64,000 nucleotides of DNA from Streptomyces sp. Sge12 (GTDB taxonomy: Bacteria > Actinomycetota > Actinomycetes > Streptomycetales > Streptomycetaceae), in assembly GCF_002080455.1 (NCBI RefSeq), contig NZ_CP020555.1, forward strand, positions 6,624,501 through 6,688,500, given 5' to 3'. The position numbers and the translations under genes were made by a program. A model generated the notes under the pieces. The model was not told the origin of the DNA, ran no database searches, and saw nothing but the letters and a program-made list of their open reading frames with translations. Below, piece by piece: positions 8,839 to 15,914 of the stretch (position 1 is the stretch's first letter; each line of letters starts with the position of its first letter).

Positions 8839-8874
8839 ATTGGTCTTGACCAAGGGGGTGCGCCGTCCTATCGT
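8839..8874 (+). promoter_or_regulatory. GntR promoter with embedded DasR-like operator
   Basis: TTGACC (8846-8851) and TATCGT (8869-8874), separated by 17 bases, form a plausible -35/-10 pair. The -35 element lies inside an inverted repeat, ATTGGTCTTGACCAAG (8839-8854; arms TTGGTC/GACCAA). This matches the DasR-type consensus ACTGGTCTAGACCACT at 12 of 16 positions. A regulator bound here would block the promoter, suggesting autoregulation by the downstream gene or control by DasR. Confidence 0.6.
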
Positions 8875-8965
8875 CGCAGGGATAGTGCAGGAACCTTTAA
8901 TAAACAAGGGCGCAGAACTGCCGCTGAAACACACGGCGAGTGCAGCGATGGCAGGAGGAGTCAGG

Positions 8966-9736
8966 GTGGGGACCACGCAGCTCGAAACGGCGCCGGAGCC
9001 GAAGTACTGGCACCTCAAGACCGTCCTCAGCGAGGCGCTCGACCAGGACTTCGCCGTCGGCGAGGTGCTGCCCAACGAGCGTGAGCTCGCGGCCCGGTTC
9101 GGCGTCGCCCGTGCGACCCTGCGCCAGGCGCTCGAGCAGTTGGAGCTCGAAGGCCGGCTGCAGCGTCGCCGTGGCGTCGGAACCACCGTCGCCCCGCCGC
9201 GCGTCGGCGTCGCGGTCGGCAGCGCGCAGCACAGCTGGCCCGGCGAGAGCGTCGACGGCTGGGAGCCGCTGGACGCGGCCGAGACCCTGCCGACGCCCGC
9301 CGTGCTCAAGCTCCTCGGCACCGGTGGCGCCTTCGCCGCCGACCAGCCGGTGCACACGGTGCGCCGGACCCGGGTCACCCACGGACAGGCCGTCGCCGCC
9401 GAGCTGCTCTACGTCCCGGCCGCCTCCGTACCGGGACTGCCCGCCATCGAGGCCCCCGCCGGTCCGGCCCGTGCCCGCGCCGTCCTGCGTGAGCTCCAGC
9501 GGCTGGTGCTCGACGGCCAGGACCGCTCGGTGGAGCTCGGCTCCGCCCGCGCCGACGACGCCAAGGAACTGGACCGGCTGCCCGGCGCCCCGGTGCTCCT
9601 GGTCACCACGCGCTACTTCACCACCGCGGGCACCGCGGCGGTCTCGGTGGCCACCTACCGCGCCGACACCTGCCGCCTCACCTTCGGCGACTCGGGCAAC
9701 GTCGAGATCACCCACGAGCCGCGCGTCGCCTCCTGA
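8966..9736 (+). CDS. GntR/HutC-subfamily regulator with UTRA domain
   Basis: The protein is 256 residues from GTG 8966, which has GGAGGAG six to twelve bases upstream; ATG 8948 is an in-frame alternative. The N-terminal winged helix (KYWHLKTVLSEALDQDFAVG, then LPNERELAARFGVARATLRQALEQLELEGRLQRRRGVGT) is classic GntR. Residues ~85-245 form a UTRA-type ligand domain (TRVTHGQAVAAELLYVPA). HutC/DasR-like proteins usually sense sugars, amino sugars or histidine derivatives. The DasR-like palindrome over its own promoter supports autorepression. It is a DasR-subfamily protein but not clearly DasR itself. A strong hairpin follows, shared with the convergent ROK gene. Confidence 0.88.
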   Translation: MGTTQLETAPEPKYWHLKTVLSEALDQDFAVGEVLPNERELAARFGVARATLRQALEQLELEGRLQRRRGVGTTVAPPRVGVAVGSAQHSWPGESVDGWEPLDAAETLPTPAVLKLLGTGGAFAADQPVHTVRRTRVTHGQAVAAELLYVPAASVPGLPAIEAPAGPARARAVLRELQRLVLDGQDRSVELGSARADDAKELDRLPGAPVLLVTTRYFTTAGTAAVSVATYRADTCRLTFGDSGNVEITHEPRVAS

Positions 9737-9745
9737 ACCACGCGC

Positions 9746-9784
9746 AACGGCCCGGCCCCCAGGCAACTCCGGGGCCGGGCCGTT
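9746..9784. terminator. Bidirectional terminator hairpin
   Basis: Perfect 14-bp arms (AACGGCCCGGCCCC / GGGGCCGGGCCGTT) surround an 11-base loop, 10 bases after the GntR stop and 20 bases after the convergent ROK stop. A TTCTGCGT stretch follows on the plus strand. This is one of the clearest terminators in the window. Confidence 0.88.
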
Positions 9785-9804
9785 CTGCGTCGTACGGGGC
9801 GGGG

Positions 9805-10959
9805 TCAGGGGCGCGCGGTGACCGTCTTCTCCACCGCGAAGAGCTCCTCCTCGACGTGGTCCAGCGCGAGCCGGAGCGCGCCGGTGGCGACCGCGGCCTC
9901 GCCGAGCATGGACTGGGCCACCCTCGGCGGGCGCAGGCAGTAGCGCTCCAGCTCCTGACGGAGCGGCTCCAGCACCCCGTCCAGGCCGGCCGCCCAGCCG
10001 CCGACGACCACCAGCTCCGGATCCATCGCCAGGACCAGCGCCGCCACATCGTGCACCAGCCGCTGCAGGAACCGCTCCACGGCGGCCACCGCCCGCTCGT
10101 CGCCCCGCTTGGCCATGGCGAAGACCTCGGCGACGGCGGGCTCGTCCAGCGGATGCAGGGGCTCACCGGTCGTCGACAGCAGCCGCTCCGGAGTGGCCTC
10201 GCGGCCCAGCAGGTGCAGGGCGCCGATCTCGCCGGCCGCGCCGCCGAAGCCGCGGTGCAGCCGTCCGCCGATCAGCGAGCCCGCGCCGGGGCTGAGACCC
10301 GCCATCACGAACACCATGTCGCCGGTGTCCCGCGCGGCCCCCTTCCAGTGCTCGGCGACCGCCGCCGCATTGGCGTCGTTCTCCACCTGGACGGGGCAGC
10401 GGAACGAGCGCCGCAGCCGTTCCCCGAGCGGCAGCCCCGTCCAGCCGGGCAGGGCGGTGCCGAGGCGGACCGTGCCGTCCGCCTCCACGATCCCCGGGCT
10501 GCCGACCCCGACCGCCCGCAGGGAGTCCCGCGGCACCCCGGCGCGGCGCAGCAGGTCGGCGACGGCCGCCCGCACCCGCTCCAGCCGCTCATCGGCGGAC
10601 GCCGTCTCCGCGACGTCCTTGGTGCCGGCGCCGATGACCCTGCCGTCCAGCCCGGACAGCAGCACCGCGATCCGGTGCGCGCCGATCTCGATGCCGAGCA
10701 GGTGCCCCGCCTCGGTCCGGAAGCGGAAGCGCCTGGCCGGGCGGCCCTGCCGCCGCGCGCCCTCCTCCGCGTCCGCCTCGACGACGAGGCCGGTCGCGAT
10801 CAGCCCCTCCACCACGCCCTCGACGGTCGGCCGGGAGAGCCCCGTCAGCCGTGTGAGGTCGGTGAGGGTCGGCGATCCGGCCGTCCGCAGTGCGCGCAGC
10901 ACCACGGCGGAATTGATCCGCCGGAGCAGAGAGGGGTCCCCGCCGGTCAGCTGCCCCAA
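9805..10959 (-). CDS. ROK family transcriptional regulator
   Basis: The 384-residue protein starts at a TTG, with GGGAGGA nine bases upstream. An N-terminal winged HTH (INSAVVLRALRTAGSPTLTDL, TRLTGLSRPTVEGVVEGLI) is followed by the ROK fold: LLGIEIGAHRIAVLLSGLDG, AVGVGSPGIVEADGTV, VQVENDANAAAVAEHW. Such proteins (NagC/XylR/Mlc type) repress sugar genes. The zinc motif usual in ROK proteins (CxCGxxGC after the GH) is missing; the corresponding stretch reads GEIGALHLLGREATPERLL. The ligand is unknown. It converges on the GntR regulator, so two sugar-type repressors sit side by side. Confidence 0.9.
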   Translation of the reverse strand: MGQLTGGDPSLLRRINSAVVLRALRTAGSPTLTDLTRLTGLSRPTVEGVVEGLIATGLVVEADAEEGARRQGRPARRFRFRTEAGHLLGIEIGAHRIAVLLSGLDGRVIGAGTKDVAETASADERLERVRAAVADLLRRAGVPRDSLRAVGVGSPGIVEADGTVRLGTALPGWTGLPLGERLRRSFRCPVQVENDANAAAVAEHWKGAARDTGDMVFVMAGLSPGAGSLIGGRLHRGFGGAAGEIGALHLLGREATPERLLSTTGEPLHPLDEPAVAEVFAMAKRGDERAVAAVERFLQRLVHDVAALVLAMDPELVVVGGWAAGLDGVLEPLRQELERYCLRPPRVAQSMLGEAAVATGALRLALDHVEEELFAVEKTVTARP

Positions 10960-11059
10960 CGTGTGTCCTCCCAGCTAGCGAGCTTGTCAGCCGGATCGTA
11001 CTGCCCGCCCGGTGTGTCGGCGAGAAGCAGCCCCCCATCGGCCGGAAGCAGCCCTTCCC

Positions 11060-11710
11060 TCAGGCGGGGGAGACGAACCCCGACTCGTACGCCGTGATCA
11101 CCGCCTGCGTCCGGTCCCGCGCCCCCAGCTTCGCCAGGATCGCGCTGACGTGGGACTTGACCGTCTCCGTACCGATGATCAGCTCGGCGGCGATCTCCAC
11201 GTTGGTCAGCCCCCTCGCCATCAGCCGCAGAACCGCCTCCTCCCGCTCGGTCAGGGCCGCCCGCTCCAGCACCGCCCGGGCCTGCCGGTTCCCGTACTCC
11301 GCGGCCAGGGCCCGCACGGCCGCCGGGAAGAGCAGCGTCTCACCCTCCGCCACCAGCCGTACCGCGTGCACGATCTCCGAGGGCCGGGCCCGCTTCAGCA
11401 GGAAACCGTCCGCTCCCGCCCGCAGCGCCTGGTAGACGTACTCGTCGTTCTCGAAGGTGGTCACCACGAGGATCTTCGGCGGGGAGTCCACGGTCCGCAG
11501 CACCGCACGGGTCGCCTCGATCCCGTCGAGGAGCGGCATCCGCACGTCCATGGCCACTACATCCGGCCGCAACTGCCGTACCAGCGGGATCACGGAGGCG
11601 CCGTCGGCCGCCTCACCCACCACTTCGATGTCGGGTTGGGCGTCCAGCACGGCGCGCAGCCCCGCGCGCACCAGGGGTTCGTCGTCGACGAGCAGTACGG
11701 TAACCGGCAT
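11060..11710 (-). CDS. NarL/LuxR-type response regulator
   Basis: The protein is 216 residues from ATG 11710. The receiver domain (TVLLVDDEPLVRAGLRAVLD, phosphoacceptor Asp in VVAMDVRMP, conserved Lys in LLKRARP) is followed by a C-terminal LuxR HTH (LTEREEAVLRLMARGLTNVEIA, KSHVSAILAKLGARDRTQ). It begins four bases after the stop of the histidine kinase, so the two are co-transcribed and matched. The likely target is the divergent ABC transporter, through the large palindrome at 12917-12944. Confidence 0.95.
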   Translation of the reverse strand: MPVTVLLVDDEPLVRAGLRAVLDAQPDIEVVGEAADGASVIPLVRQLRPDVVAMDVRMPLLDGIEATRAVLRTVDSPPKILVVTTFENDEYVYQALRAGADGFLLKRARPSEIVHAVRLVAEGETLLFPAAVRALAAEYGNRQARAVLERAALTEREEAVLRLMARGLTNVEIAAELIIGTETVKSHVSAILAKLGARDRTQAVITAYESGFVSPA

Positions 11711-11714
11711 CCGG

Positions 11715-12887
11715 TCAGCGTATTCGCTCCAGCGGAAGCCGGGCGCGCACCCTCCAACCCCCCTCGTACGGACCGGTTTCGGCCTCCCCGCCGAGCAGCG
11801 CGGCACGCTCGCGGATCCCGCGCAGCCCGCTGCCGCCGCCCAAGGTGACGCCGGGGCGCTCCGGCAGCGGGTTCGTCACCTCCATCTCCAGCAGGGCCGC
11901 GGTCATCTCCACCCGCACGCGCACCGGGACGGGGCCGCAGTGCCGCAGGACGTTGGTCAGCGACTCCTGCAGGATCCGGTACCCCTCCCGGGTGACCGGG
12001 CCCGGCAACTTCTCCAGCTCACCCGTCAGCCGTGCGTCCACCGCGGAGCCGGAGGCCCGGGCCGACTCCAGCAGCCGGTCGGCCTCGGCGAGCGTCGGCC
12101 ACTGCGACGGCGGCGGTCCCGACTCGCGCAGCACCCCCAGCACCCGCTCCAGATCCTCCAGCGCGGCCCGGCCCGTCTCCTCGATCGCGCACAGAGCCCG
12201 CTCCGTGAAGACGGGATCGCCCGCGGCCCGCGCCGCCCCCGCCTGCACGACGGCCACGGTGAGCGCGTGCCCGATGGAGTCGTGCAGCTCCCGCGCGATC
12301 CGGGTGCGCTCCAACAGCTGCTCCGTACGCGCCTCCAGCACGCTCAGCCGCTCCGCCGCGGACGGGCTGAGCAGGCGGGTGGCGATCGCGGTGATCAACT
12401 CGCCGAGCAGGGACACGACGACGATGAGGAGCACCAGCGGCACGGGCACGAGCAGCGCGGCGAGCCAGCGGTCGGGCAGGAACGGAAGGAGCTCGTCGCC
12501 CACGGGATGGCCGACCGCTATCGCGATGAGCTCCACGGCGATCGTGGGCAGCCAGACGGAGGCGCCCACCGCACCGACCGCGACGATCATCCGCGCCTCC
12601 AGCCACAGCACGGTGCGCCAGCGGTCCCCCCAATGAGCCGACGGTGCCAGGCTTATGGCGCTGTCGGAGGAGTCGCGGGCGTGCGGCGTGAGCAGGAACT
12701 GCGCCTGCATGCCCTCCGCCAGCCGCACCCAGGGCACCAGCCCGAAGGGCAGGATGAGCAGCAGAGGCCCCCACGGCCACTCGGGCATGATGAACATCCA
12801 TATGGCCAGCAGCAGCAGCGGCACGCAGAGATGCAACCAGCGTGAATACGTCACTGGTTGAAACGGGGCTCGCAGCAGTCGGTACAT
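11715..12887 (-). CDS. Sensor histidine kinase (HisKA_3, NarL-type partner)
   Basis: The 390-residue protein has four or so N-terminal hydrophobic segments (residues ~18-60 and ~120-185) and little extracellular loop, so it probably senses membrane-associated signals. The dimerisation/phosphoacceptor region contains RIARELHDSIGHALTVAVVQ, with the acceptor His in ELHDS, followed by a short HATPase domain ending GSGLRGIRERAALLGG. It is the first gene of a kinase-regulator operon divergent from an ABC-2 exporter. This is a common arrangement for detecting and expelling cell-envelope-active compounds, which is inferred here from arrangement only. Confidence 0.93.
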   Translation of the reverse strand: MYRLLRAPFQPVTYSRWLHLCVPLLLLAIWMFIMPEWPWGPLLLILPFGLVPWVRLAEGMQAQFLLTPHARDSSDSAISLAPSAHWGDRWRTVLWLEARMIVAVGAVGASVWLPTIAVELIAIAVGHPVGDELLPFLPDRWLAALLVPVPLVLLIVVVSLLGELITAIATRLLSPSAAERLSVLEARTEQLLERTRIARELHDSIGHALTVAVVQAGAARAAGDPVFTERALCAIEETGRAALEDLERVLGVLRESGPPPSQWPTLAEADRLLESARASGSAVDARLTGELEKLPGPVTREGYRILQESLTNVLRHCGPVPVRVRVEMTAALLEMEVTNPLPERPGVTLGGGSGLRGIRERAALLGGEAETGPYEGGWRVRARLPLERIR

Positions 12888-12916
12888 GCCCCCATGGTGA
12901 CAGCGCCCTGCTCAGG

Positions 12917-12960
12917 GCCGTCTCCCCCACGTGGGGGAGACGGCACCCCCGCACGGGGGA
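12917..12960. promoter_or_regulatory. 28-bp perfect palindrome plus second dyad
   Basis: GCCGTCTCCCCCAC is followed directly by its exact reverse complement (12917-12944). A second dyad, CCCCCGCACGGGGG, lies at about 12946-12959. Both sit in the 108-base gap between the kinase gene and the ABC transporter gene, where both promoters must be. The symmetry and the tandem arrangement suit a dimeric NarL-type regulator. Confidence 0.7.
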
Positions 12961-12995
12961 GGGAAGGGGGTGGGGCCGGCGGGGAGTCTTGAGCC

Positions 12996-13907
12996 ATGAA
13001 CAGCATCGAGATCCGAGAACTCACCAAGCGATACGGCACCCACCGTGCGGTGGACGGCCTCACCTTCGATGTCCTGCCCGGGCGGGTCACCGGATTCCTG
13101 GGCCCCAACGGCGCGGGGAAGTCCACGACGATGCGCCTGCTGCTGGGGCTCGACCGCCCCACGTCCGGCACGGCCACCATCGGCGGCCGGCACTACCTGG
13201 ACCTGCCGGACCCGCTGCACCGGGTGGGCGTCCTCCTGGATGCCCAGGCGGCGCACGGCGGGCGCAGTGCCCGTGACCACCTCCGGCTGCTCGCCGCGGC
13301 CGGCCGGATCCCCCGCAGCCGGGTGGACGAGGTCCTGGAGCAGTCCGGCATAGCCTCCGTCGCCGAGCGGCGGATCAAATCCTTCTCGCTCGGCATGCGC
13401 CAGCGCCTCGGTATCGCAGCCGCACTGCTCGGCGACCCCGGAGTGCTCCTGCTGGACGAGCCCACCAACGGCCTCGACCCCGAGGGCATCATCTGGATCC
13501 GCGAGCTGATGCGCTCCCTCGCCGCCGAAGGACGCGCCGTCCTCGTCTCCAGTCACCTGATGTCGGAGACCTCGGCGTTCGCCGACCACCTGGTCGTCCT
13601 CGGCAACGGCAAACTGCTGGCCGACACCTCGATGGAGGAGTTCATCGACGCCCGCAGCACCCCGAGGGTGCGCCTGCGCACCTCCGATCCGGTCCGGCTG
13701 CGGGCCGCGCTGGCCCGGGACGGCTTCGAGTTGGTGACCTCCGGCGACGGGCGATGGACCGTCGAGGGCATACAGGCCGAGCAGCTCGGCGGCCTGGCCG
13801 CCCGTGAAGGGGTTCCCATGCTGGAACTCTCCGACGAGCGCGCCTCCCTCGAGCAGGCCTACCTCGACCTCACCGCCGATCACGCGCAGTTCACCGCAAC
13901 CCACTGA
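12996..13907 (+). CDS. ABC transporter ATP-binding protein (ABC-2 exporter)
   Basis: The 303-residue protein has Walker A GFLGPNGAGKSTTM, a Q-loop region at VGVLLDAQAAHGG, signature FSLGMRQRLGIAAALLG, Walker B VLLLDEPTNGLDPEG and switch His LVSSHLMSE. The C-terminal extension of ~80 residues (RVRLRTSDPVRLRAALARDG) is typical of the drug/antibiotic-exporter (DrrA/BcrA-like) subgroup. It pairs with the permease 36 bases downstream, giving a half-transporter that would act as a dimer in the membrane. Expression is probably driven by the divergent two-component system. Confidence 0.93.
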   Translation: MNSIEIRELTKRYGTHRAVDGLTFDVLPGRVTGFLGPNGAGKSTTMRLLLGLDRPTSGTATIGGRHYLDLPDPLHRVGVLLDAQAAHGGRSARDHLRLLAAAGRIPRSRVDEVLEQSGIASVAERRIKSFSLGMRQRLGIAAALLGDPGVLLLDEPTNGLDPEGIIWIRELMRSLAAEGRAVLVSSHLMSETSAFADHLVVLGNGKLLADTSMEEFIDARSTPRVRLRTSDPVRLRAALARDGFELVTSGDGRWTVEGIQAEQLGGLAAREGVPMLELSDERASLEQAYLDLTADHAQFTATH

Positions 13908-13943
13908 CGTACCCCCGCTCCCGCACCCTCAGGAGGCTTCGCC

Positions 13944-14693
13944 ATGAGCGCCGCTCTGCCCACAACCGCCGTACTGCACTCGGAATGGATCAAGATCCGG
14001 TCCCTCCGGGGCACCTTCTGGTCGCTGATATCCGTCCTCGTCGCCACCGTGGGCATCCAGGCGTTGACGGCCGCGGCGCTGGGCCGGGCCGAGGAGGGAA
14101 GCATGGGGGAGGATCCGCTGCTCGCGGCCTTCTACGGACTCAACTTCGGCCAGATAGCGGCCATCGCCTTCGGAGCGACCGCCTTCTCCGCCGAGTTCCA
14201 CAACGGAGCCCTGCGCACCAGCCTGACCGCAGTGCCGGACCGCACCAGGTTCTACCTGTCGAAGAGCTCGATGCTGGGCGCCCTGGCGCTCGTCGCCGGC
14301 CAGCTCACCGGACTGCTGACCTTCGTCGCCGGACAGGCCCTCATGGGGGAGCGCGCACTCGAACTGGGCGACCCCGGGGCCGTGCGCGCCGTCGTGGGCT
14401 GCGGCCTCTACCTGACGCTCATGGCGCTGTTCGCGGCCGGACTCACGGCGGTGCTGCGCAGCGGAGTGGCCGTTCTGAGCATCCTCATACCCTTCGTCGT
14501 CATGGTGTCCTTCATCGTCGGATCGGCGGCGAGCGGGGTGGGGCAGTTCATGCCGGACCGGGCCGGACAGGCGATGATGCGCAGTCAGTCGTACGGAGAC
14601 CTCGGTCCCTGGGCGGGACTGGGAGTGCTGGCGCTGTGGGCGGGCGTCGCGGTCCTGGGAGGCTGGCTGGCGGTGCGCCGCCGGGACGCGTGA
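13944..14693 (+). CDS. ABC-2 type permease
   Basis: The 249-residue integral membrane protein has about six hydrophobic segments, including TFWSLISVLVATVGIQALTA, FGQIAAIAFGATAFSAEF, VVGCGLYLTLMALFAAGLTAVL and GVAVLSILIPFVVMVSFIVG. The HNGALRTSLTAVPDRTRFYLSK motif between segments 2 and 3 is characteristic of ABC-2 permeases paired with BcrA-like ATPases. AGGAGG lies just upstream of the ATG. With the preceding ATPase it forms an exporter; the cargo is unknown. Confidence 0.9.
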   Translation: MSAALPTTAVLHSEWIKIRSLRGTFWSLISVLVATVGIQALTAAALGRAEEGSMGEDPLLAAFYGLNFGQIAAIAFGATAFSAEFHNGALRTSLTAVPDRTRFYLSKSSMLGALALVAGQLTGLLTFVAGQALMGERALELGDPGAVRAVVGCGLYLTLMALFAAGLTAVLRSGVAVLSILIPFVVMVSFIVGSAASGVGQFMPDRAGQAMMRSQSYGDLGPWAGLGVLALWAGVAVLGGWLAVRRRDA

Positions 14694-14733
14694 CGTCAGG
14701 CCAGTTGTCAGTGGCCCTCGGGATACTGACGGT

Positions 14734-15171
14734 ATGACCACGGCAGAGCACCTCGACACGATCGACCGGCTCCGGGCGAAGGAGTTCCCGCCCGAGCCGG
14801 TCCGGACCGGAGGAAACAGCAGCGGCCCGGGATTTCACCTGGTCCAGCTCGCCAGGACACAGGACTTCTGGGACGACGACGGCACGGGCCGGATCGAGGC
14901 GGCCGACCAGATCGGTGCCGAGTACGGGGCGCTCGCCCAGGCCGCGACCGACCGGTGGGGGGAGCCGCAGATCTTCTCGCTGCGGACGCTGCGGGACCGC
15001 GGGCTCGACGGGGAGGAGATACCGCAGCCGTGGGGGGAGATGGGCAACAGCACCGACCACGTGCACCTGTGGCGGGTCGAAGCCCACTGGCTGGTCGCCT
15101 ACGTCGCGCAGTGGGACTCCGAGGACCCCTACCAGCTGATGGCAGGGGTCACGGTCACCGACCCTCCCTAG
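14734..15171 (+). CDS. Conserved hypothetical protein
   Basis: The 145-residue soluble, acidic protein is rich in Trp and aromatic residues (GFHLVQLARTQDFWDD, HLWRVEAHWLVAYVAQWDSEDPYQLM). No catalytic motif or transmembrane segment is visible, and I do not recognise the family. It follows the ABC permease by 40 bases on the same strand but has its own spacing. The final TAG stop lies inside a CTAG tetranucleotide at the left boundary of the MITE-like insertion, so the insertion abuts the gene without disturbing its reading frame. Confidence 0.8.
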   Translation: MTTAEHLDTIDRLRAKEFPPEPVRTGGNSSGPGFHLVQLARTQDFWDDDGTGRIEAADQIGAEYGALAQAATDRWGEPQIFSLRTLRDRGLDGEEIPQPWGEMGNSTDHVHLWRVEAHWLVAYVAQWDSEDPYQLMAGVTVTDPP

Positions 15172-15369
15172 GCCGTCCCTTTCGGATCCTGCCGGGCCCG
15201 CGACGCCCGGCACCGCACCCGGCCGCGTTGTCGGGGCACCCGAGTACGTCCAGTACACGGGCGCCCCTCCGCCTTGCCGGGCTTCCCCTCGGCCCTGGCG
15301 GGCCTGGGGAGACCCCATGGCACCGGGCACCGCGGGCTCGGCCGACAAGATCCGAAAGAGACGACCTAG
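15168..15369. mobile_element. MITE-like palindromic insertion with CTAG at both ends
   Basis: Near-perfect terminal inverted repeats (GGCCGTCCCTTTCGGATC at 15171-15188 against GATCCGAAAGAGACGACC at 15349-15366, 16 of 18 matched) bound a 194-bp interior with no gene. The similarity continues inward with gaps. A further imperfect dyad near the middle (15233-15247 with 15253-15267, loop GTCCA) lets much of the element fold on itself. CTAG flanks both ends, consistent with a duplicated 4-bp target of the IS5-group type (CWAR). No transposase is present. It separates two convergent genes whose stops are both TAG. Confidence 0.7.
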
Positions 15370-15914
15370 CAGGGATCCGAGGCTTCGGCGGCCGTGCGGA
15401 GGCGGGCGTACTCCTGGGCCATGGACTCGGCGGTCCAGTGGGCGTTGAGGCCGCTCGGGTTGGGGAGGGCCCAGACGCGGGTGGCGCCGATGGTCCGCTC
15501 CTGGGGGCCGATCTTCGCCTTCGGCTCGCCGAAAGCGGTGCGGTAGGCGGTCACGCCGACCACCGCCAGCCACTGGGGGCGCAGCAGTTCCACCTTGGCG
15601 GTCAGGATGCGGCCCCCCTCGCGGAACTCCTCGGCGCTCAGCTCGTCGGCGCGGGCCGTGGCCCGGGCCACGACGTTGGTGATGCCGAGGCGGTAGGTCA
15701 GCAGCTCCTCCTGCTCGGCGGGGGCCAGCCGGCGCGGGGTGAAGCCCGAGAGGTGCAGGACCGGCCAGAAGCGGTTGCCGGGGCGGGCGAAGTGGTGGCC
15801 CGTCGCGGCGGAGAGGAGTCCGGGGTTGATGCCGCAGAAGAGCACACGCAGACCGCCCGCGACCACGTCCGGGAGGACGCGGTCGCGGGCGGCGTTCAGC
15901 TCGTCGGGGGTCAG
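15366..15914 (-). CDS. mug: Mismatch-specific (G/U, G/T) DNA glycosylase, MUG/TDG family
   Basis: The 182-residue protein repairs uracil or thymine mispaired with guanine. Both family motifs are present: LFCGINPGLLSAATGHHFARP (GINPG, catalytic Asn) and the C-terminal NPSGLNAHW. No ATG, GTG or TTG occurs in frame near the expected N-terminus. The best start is CTG at 15914 (LTPDELNAARDRVLPDVVAGG), inside the sequence CTCTGA that also holds the purB stop. That gives a CTGA overlap equivalent to the common ATGA coupling and yields the usual family length. The TAG stop touches the right end of the MITE-like element. Confidence 0.88.
   Translation of the reverse strand: MTPDELNAARDRVLPDVVAGGLRVLFCGINPGLLSAATGHHFARPGNRFWPVLHLSGFTPRRLAPAEQEELLTYRLGITNVVARATARADELSAEEFREGGRILTAKVELLRPQWLAVVGVTAYRTAFGEPKAKIGPQERTIGATRVWALPNPSGLNAHWTAESMAQEYARLRTAAEASDPC

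Noticed and set aside
15172..15365. Small gene inside the MITE-like element
   Set aside because: Only short frames without ribosome sites exist; the sequence is dominated by inverted repeats.
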